Source: JBJEXX01 sp051886215 (GTDB lineage: Bacteria > Bacillota_I > Bacilli_A > RF39 > UBA660). From it: a stretch of DNA of 9,316 bases. The notes beneath the pieces were generated by a model. It searched no databases, was not told the origin of the DNA, and worked only from the letters and a program-made list of their open reading frames with translations. Numbering within the stretch: the first letter of the stretch is position 1; each line of letters begins with the position of its first letter. Location: the NCBI GenBank assembly GCA_051886215.1, contig JBJEXX010000085.1, positions 1-9,316 of the forward strand, written 5' to 3'. Made by a program: the position numbers and the translations under genes. Shown piece after piece: positions 7,065 to 9,316 of the stretch.

Positions 7065-7400
7065 ATGTTAAATCAACTAGCTTTAGTAGGAAGATTAGTA
7101 CGAGATATAGAAATAAGAGAAAGCGATGCTGGTAAAAAGTATTCTAATATTACTTTAGCGGTTCCTAGAAGTTTTAAAAATATAGATGGTATATATGAAA
7201 CTGATTTTATAGATTGTACTCTTTGGGATGCAATGGCTAAAAATGCTTTAGAATATTGTAAATCAGGTGATATTATTGCTATTAAAGGGAGACTTCAATC
7301 TTCAAAATATGAAAAAGATAATAAAATGCATTATAAGCTTAATGTAATTGCGGAAAAAATTACATTTTTATCTAGTAATAAAAATAAAGAAACAGATTAA
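7065..7400 (+). CDS. Short single-stranded DNA-binding protein (SsbB-like)
   Basis: An OB-fold single-stranded-DNA-binding protein, 111 aa. The SSB signature is clear: MLNQLALVGRLVRDIEI at the start, then YSNITLAVPRSFK, TDFIDCTLWDAMAKNA, GDIIAIKGRLQSSKYE and a final strand VIAEKITFL. It ends shortly after the OB fold (SSNKNKETD) and lacks both the flexible linker and the acidic D-D-D-x-P-F type tip that recruits partners in the housekeeping SSB. It therefore resembles the short SsbB/YwpH type rather than the main replication SSB, and it is not next to rpsF/rpsR. The ATG at 7065 is chosen because AAAGGAG (7050-7056) sits at ideal distance; an in-frame ATG at 7041 would place that site inside the gene. 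Seems to be a single-gene unit. Confidence 0.9.
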   Translation: MLNQLALVGRLVRDIEIRESDAGKKYSNITLAVPRSFKNIDGIYETDFIDCTLWDAMAKNALEYCKSGDIIAIKGRLQSSKYEKDNKMHYKLNVIAEKITFLSSNKNKETD

Positions 7401-7419
7401 ATTAAACTCTGTTTCTTTT
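7386..7419 (+). terminator. Probable terminator over the ssb-like stop codon
   Basis: AAAGAAACAGA (7386-7396) pairs perfectly with TCTGTTTCTTT (7408-7418), an 11-bp stem with an 11-base loop that contains the TAA stop (7398-7400). The T-rich tract is mostly used up in the stem and only one more T follows, so it may be a weak terminator. Confidence 0.6.
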
Positions 7420-7519
7420 AACAAAATTTATGAATATTTAGTTTTTTTAAATATTATTTGGACATATTAATAATAAGTACTATTTAGTTAACTTTAAACA
7501 ATAAAAAAATACTAATTTT

Positions 7520-7534
7520 TATAATTGACGTACG
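7520..7534 (+). promoter_or_regulatory. -10 box and CGTACG palindrome before the XRE gene
   Basis: A perfect TATAAT lies at 7520-7525, without a good -35 at normal spacing. CGTACG (7529-7534), a six-base palindrome unusually GC-rich for this DNA, covers the expected transcription start. A site there would suit autorepression by the XRE protein, but this is inference; the flanks are not symmetrical. Confidence 0.35.
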
Positions 7535-7549
7535 AATAGAGGTGTTAAT

Positions 7550-7897
7550 ATGTTAGGTAAGAGATTAAAAAAGTTAAGATTACAAAGAGGTTTTACTCAA
7601 AAACAATTAGGGGATTTAATAAATGTTACAAAGGTAAGTATCTGTTGTTATGAAAAAGAAGAAAGAGTACCTACTTTGGAAACTTTAATTGATTTAGCTA
7701 ATGCTTTAAAGGTTGATTTGAATACTTTAGTTGGTTATGATAAATATATTGTTAGTGATAATGATATAGATTATGGTATAAATGTTTCTAAAGAAGAAAT
7801 GAACTTTTTATTAGAACTTAGAAAAAATAAGCGACTATATAATGATTTATTAGAAAGTCCTGAAAGAACAATTCGCTCTATTTTAAATAAATATTAA
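7550..7897 (+). CDS. XRE-family helix-turn-helix transcriptional regulator
   Basis: A small Cro/CI-type DNA-binding protein, 115 aa. Residues 1-62 form the HTH_3 domain: LGKRLKKLRLQRGFTQKQLG, INVTKVSICCYEKEERVPT (the recognition region with the usual S-x-x-x-Y-E core) and LETLIDLANALKVDLNTLVG. The remaining 50 residues are acidic then basic, with a probable helix (KEEMNFLLELRKNKRLYNDL) that could dimerise; there is no protease or ligand domain visible. AGAGGTG (7538-7544) precedes the ATG. It stands alone between the ssb-like gene and the phosphoesterase gene, so its target is unknown; phage-like, toxin-antitoxin or simple housekeeping roles are all possible and no partner gene is present. 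Confidence 0.92.
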   Translation: MLGKRLKKLRLQRGFTQKQLGDLINVTKVSICCYEKEERVPTLETLIDLANALKVDLNTLVGYDKYIVSDNDIDYGINVSKEEMNFLLELRKNKRLYNDLLESPERTIRSILNKY

Positions 7898-7910
7898 AAT
7901 AATTATTTTA
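7895..7910 (+). terminator. Weak AT-only hairpin at the XRE stop codon
   Basis: TAAAATAATTATTTTA (7895-7910) is a perfect 16-base palindrome that begins with the stop codon itself. A T-rich stretch with six T in a row follows at 7915-7920. With no G-C pair it would be a poor terminator, but position and T run fit the pattern of other genes here. Confidence 0.35.
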
Positions 7911-7929
7911 TATTCTTTTTTCTATTTTA

Positions 7930-7959
7930 TTGTCAAAATATATATATTTTTTATATAAT
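7930..7959 (+). promoter_or_regulatory. Promoter of the HTH-phosphoesterase gene
   Basis: TTGTCA (7930-7935, one mismatch), an 18-base spacer and a perfect TATAAT (7954-7959). Transcription would start near 7966, just ahead of the AGG at 7968-7970. Confidence 0.75.
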
Positions 7960-7978
7960 ATAAATATAGGTAGAAAGT

Positions 7979-8929
7979 GTGGGCAATATGGTTGAGAAAA
8001 ATAGAATAATTTTAAATATGATAGATGATGGATATAGTATTCAAGATATTAGAAAACATTTAGATATAGATTATAAAGAACTTAATACTAGACTTAATCA
8101 AATTAAAAGAAGTGGATATGAGTTTTTAAAACAATATTCTAATGAAGGAGATTTGCATTATTTAATAAATCGTGAAATAAATCCACTTATTATTGATGAT
8201 GATAAAACAATTATTAATTTGAAAGAACATAGTTCTAGTTTTCATTTTATTGCTAATTCTGATACTCATTTTGGTCATATTAATGATTCTATGGATATGA
8301 TTTATAATCTTTATAATTATGCTTCAAATAATAATATTAATTCTATTGTTACTACTGGGGATTTTATTGAAGGAGATTTTACTAATTTAAAATATGTTAG
8401 AAATAAAACTGTTGCTAGTCAACTTAATTATGTAATTAAAAATTATCCATATGATGACAAAATATTAAATTATATATTACTTGGTAATCATGATCAACAT
8501 TCTTTAACTTATGATGGATTAAATATTAAAGAAGTATTAAATAGTAGAAGATATGATTTTAATGTTTTGGGATATGGATTACATACTTTGAAGATTAATA
8601 ATGTCAGTATTAATTTAAAACATCAATTAACTGGGGAAAGTTTAGGACCAGCACCAATTGCTGATTTAACTTTAATGGGACATTCACATGATTCTAAAAT
8701 GGAAATAGGAGAGTGTGCTCAATTGGTTTTGCCTACTTGTAGTTTGGTTGCTCCAGGAAATGATAGTTTAGATAAATATAATGTAGGAGCATTAGATATA
8801 AATGTAAAACTAGGTGGTAATACTGCTAAATTAATTGAAATTAAAGAATTAGAAGTTTTACCTAAAGTGAAAGTAAAAAATGTTATTGCTTATCGTATAG
8901 GTCATGTAAAAAATAACAGAAAAAATTGA
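7979..8929 (+). CDS. HTH-domain calcineurin-like metallophosphoesterase
   Basis: A two-domain protein, 316 aa from GTG 7979. Residues about 5-65 look like a winged helix-turn-helix (NRIILNMIDDGYSIQDIRKH, a second helix, then a GDLHYLI wing). Residues about 87-290 form a calcineurin-like metallophosphoesterase with all metal-site motifs: SDTHFGH (Asp95, His97), TGDF (Asp128), GNHD (Asn170, His171), KH (His215) and GHSH (His235, His237). It should be an active, two-metal phosphodiesterase or phosphatase; the substrate cannot be told, and similar fusions occur as uncharacterised proteins in Bacillota and phages. The GTG start is supported by AGG at 7968-7970, eight bases upstream, and by the promoter spacing. 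An ATG at 7988 (313 aa) is the alternative but has almost no ribosome-binding site. It has its own promoter and appears monocistronic. Confidence 0.9.
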   Translation: MGNMVEKNRIILNMIDDGYSIQDIRKHLDIDYKELNTRLNQIKRSGYEFLKQYSNEGDLHYLINREINPLIIDDDKTIINLKEHSSSFHFIANSDTHFGHINDSMDMIYNLYNYASNNNINSIVTTGDFIEGDFTNLKYVRNKTVASQLNYVIKNYPYDDKILNYILLGNHDQHSLTYDGLNIKEVLNSRRYDFNVLGYGLHTLKINNVSINLKHQLTGESLGPAPIADLTLMGHSHDSKMEIGECAQLVLPTCSLVAPGNDSLDKYNVGALDINVKLGGNTAKLIEIKELEVLPKVKVKNVIAYRIGHVKNNRKN

Positions 8930-8972
8930 ATATAATTATTATTTTTGATTATACTATAATAGTAAAAAAGTG

Positions 8973-9001
8973 TTGACAAATACCTAAATTAATTATAAAC
9001 T
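8973..9001 (+). promoter_or_regulatory. Promoter of the T-box leader
   Basis: A perfect -35 TTGACA (8973-8978). The -10 is either TATAAA (8994-8999, 15-base spacer) or TAAACT (8996-9001, 17-base spacer). Transcription would begin near 9006-9008, a few bases before the T-box Stem I. It is the only recognisable promoter ahead of the tRNA gene. Confidence 0.7.
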
Positions 9002-9011
9002 ATTGTTACAT

Positions 9012-9250
9012 GTGCTGATTGAGAGAGTAGTATTTTAAACTGATTTAAAGCGAGTTAGGATGGTGAAAGCTAACAATTAAGCAAAATATGAAAAACACTC
9101 ATGAACTATATAGCTGAATGTTAGTAGGTTATATCGGAAGTAATCCGTTATCATATTACTAGATTTATTAGAATCGAAAATGAGTGATCATATTATTATG
9201 ATAATAAGGGTGGCACCGCGGATATAAAGTTCGTCCCTACATAAGGACGG
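9012..9250 (+). ncRNA. T-box riboswitch with AAC (asparagine) specifier
   Basis: A complete T-box leader that senses uncharged tRNA. Stem I has the AGAGAGTAG loop-E strand (9022-9030), the helix TATTTT/AAAATA (9031-9036 with 9083-9088), the distal hairpin GTTAG/CTAAC (9054-9058 with 9070-9074) capped by GGTGAAAG, and the specifier strand GAAA-AAC-A with AAC at 9094-9096. AAC is an Asn codon and matches anticodon GUU. The conserved T-box AGGGTGGCACCGCGG is at 9207-9221. Its bulge TGGC (9211-9214) would pair with a GCCA acceptor end, as expected for a G discriminator. In the antiterminator, AGGG (9207-9210) pairs with CCCT (9235-9238) and GCGGA (9218-9222) with TTCGT (9230-9234), excluding the terminator. 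The usual target would be asnS, asnA or an amidotransferase gene, but here a tRNA gene follows at once. Confidence 0.93.
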
Positions 9251-9262
9251 CTATTTAATTTT
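9231..9262 (+). terminator. T-box-controlled intrinsic terminator
   Basis: CGTCC (9232-9236) pairs with GGACG (9245-9249), with a possible T-G closing pair, around an eight-base loop. The following CTATTTAATTTT (9251-9262) is an interrupted T tract that ends at the base before the tRNA. The 5' arm shares bases 9235-9236 with the antiterminator helix, so binding of uncharged tRNA should prevent its formation. Confidence 0.8.
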
Positions 9263-9316
9263 GCCTGATTAGCTCAGTCGGTAGAGCACTCGGCTGTTAA
9301 CCGATAGGTCGTAGGT
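9263..9316 (+). tRNA. tRNA-Asn(GUU), 3' end outside the window
   Basis: Fifty-four bases of a tRNA are visible: acceptor strand GCCTGAT, D arm GCTC/GAGC with the AGTCGGTA loop, anticodon arm CTCGG-CTGTTAA-CCGAT, variable loop AGGTC and the start of the T stem GTAGG. Anticodon GTT (positions 34-36; 9296-9298) reads AAC/AAT, so this is tRNA-Asn. The first anticodon-stem pair (27-43) is a C-T mismatch; the other four pairs are sound. The acceptor 3' strand, discriminator base and CCA are not in the window. The 5' end directly abuts the T tract of the T-box terminator, so the tRNA would have to be freed from the leader by RNase P. Confidence 0.93.

Noticed and set aside
7433..7455. Hairpin AATATTTA/TAAATATT between the ssb-like and XRE genes
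   Set aside because: All A-T, with the T run in the loop rather than after the stem, so it is neither a credible terminator nor clearly above chance here.
7065..8929. The ssb-like, XRE and HTH-phosphoesterase genes next to a tRNA as an integrated phage remnant
   Set aside because: There is no integrase, no structural or replication gene and no attachment-site duplication in view, and base composition does not differ visibly from the neighbours.
1..9316. CRISPR array or insertion sequence
   Set aside because: No regularly spaced repeats, transposase or flanking inverted repeats were seen.

Overview
The window is very AT-rich and read entirely from the + strand. It looks like a low-GC Bacillota/Mycoplasmatota-type chromosome: SUF genes in the order sufC-sufD-sufS-sufU-sufB, AGGTGAT/GGAGG ribosome-binding sites, a T-box leader, and AAA/AAT/TTA-type codon use. 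TGA works as a stop (for example the ATGA overlap at 1512-1515), so this is not a code-4 Mycoplasma. An uncultured gut Bacilli lineage (RF39-like) would fit, but that placement is inference.

Layout. 1-129: upstream region with a good extended -10 promoter and a 12-bp direct repeat. 130-705: unknown 191-aa helical repeat protein. 757-1964: overlapping pair of membrane genes encoding a split ThrE/YjjP-YjjB-type exporter, closed by a strong terminator. 2000-6976: the suf operon (sufC, sufD, sufS, sufU, an unrecognised 139-aa gene, sufB) with its own promoter and a 10-bp terminator hairpin. 7014-7418: a short stand-alone single-stranded-DNA-binding protein. 7520-7910: a small XRE-family regulator. 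7930-8929: a helix-turn-helix/calcineurin-like phosphoesterase fusion. 8973-9316: a promoter and a complete T-box riboswitch with an AAC (Asn) specifier, whose terminator abuts the 5' end of a tRNA-Asn(GUU) gene that is cut by the window end. No gene-free stretch exceeds 300 bases apart from the T-box leader.

How the genes work together. SufS takes sulfur from cysteine and passes it to SufU. SufU delivers it to the SufB-SufC-SufD scaffold, where an Fe-S cluster is built with ATP hydrolysis by SufC. The extra gene between sufU and sufB is co-translated with sufU and is a candidate for an undescribed accessory part. The other genes are probably separate short transcription units.

The most unusual arrangement is the T-box that apparently senses uncharged tRNA-Asn and sits directly in front of a tRNA-Asn gene. 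Several transcription units also have terminators that start inside the coding sequence and promoters that leave leaders of only about 10-20 nt, which suggests a compact genome.
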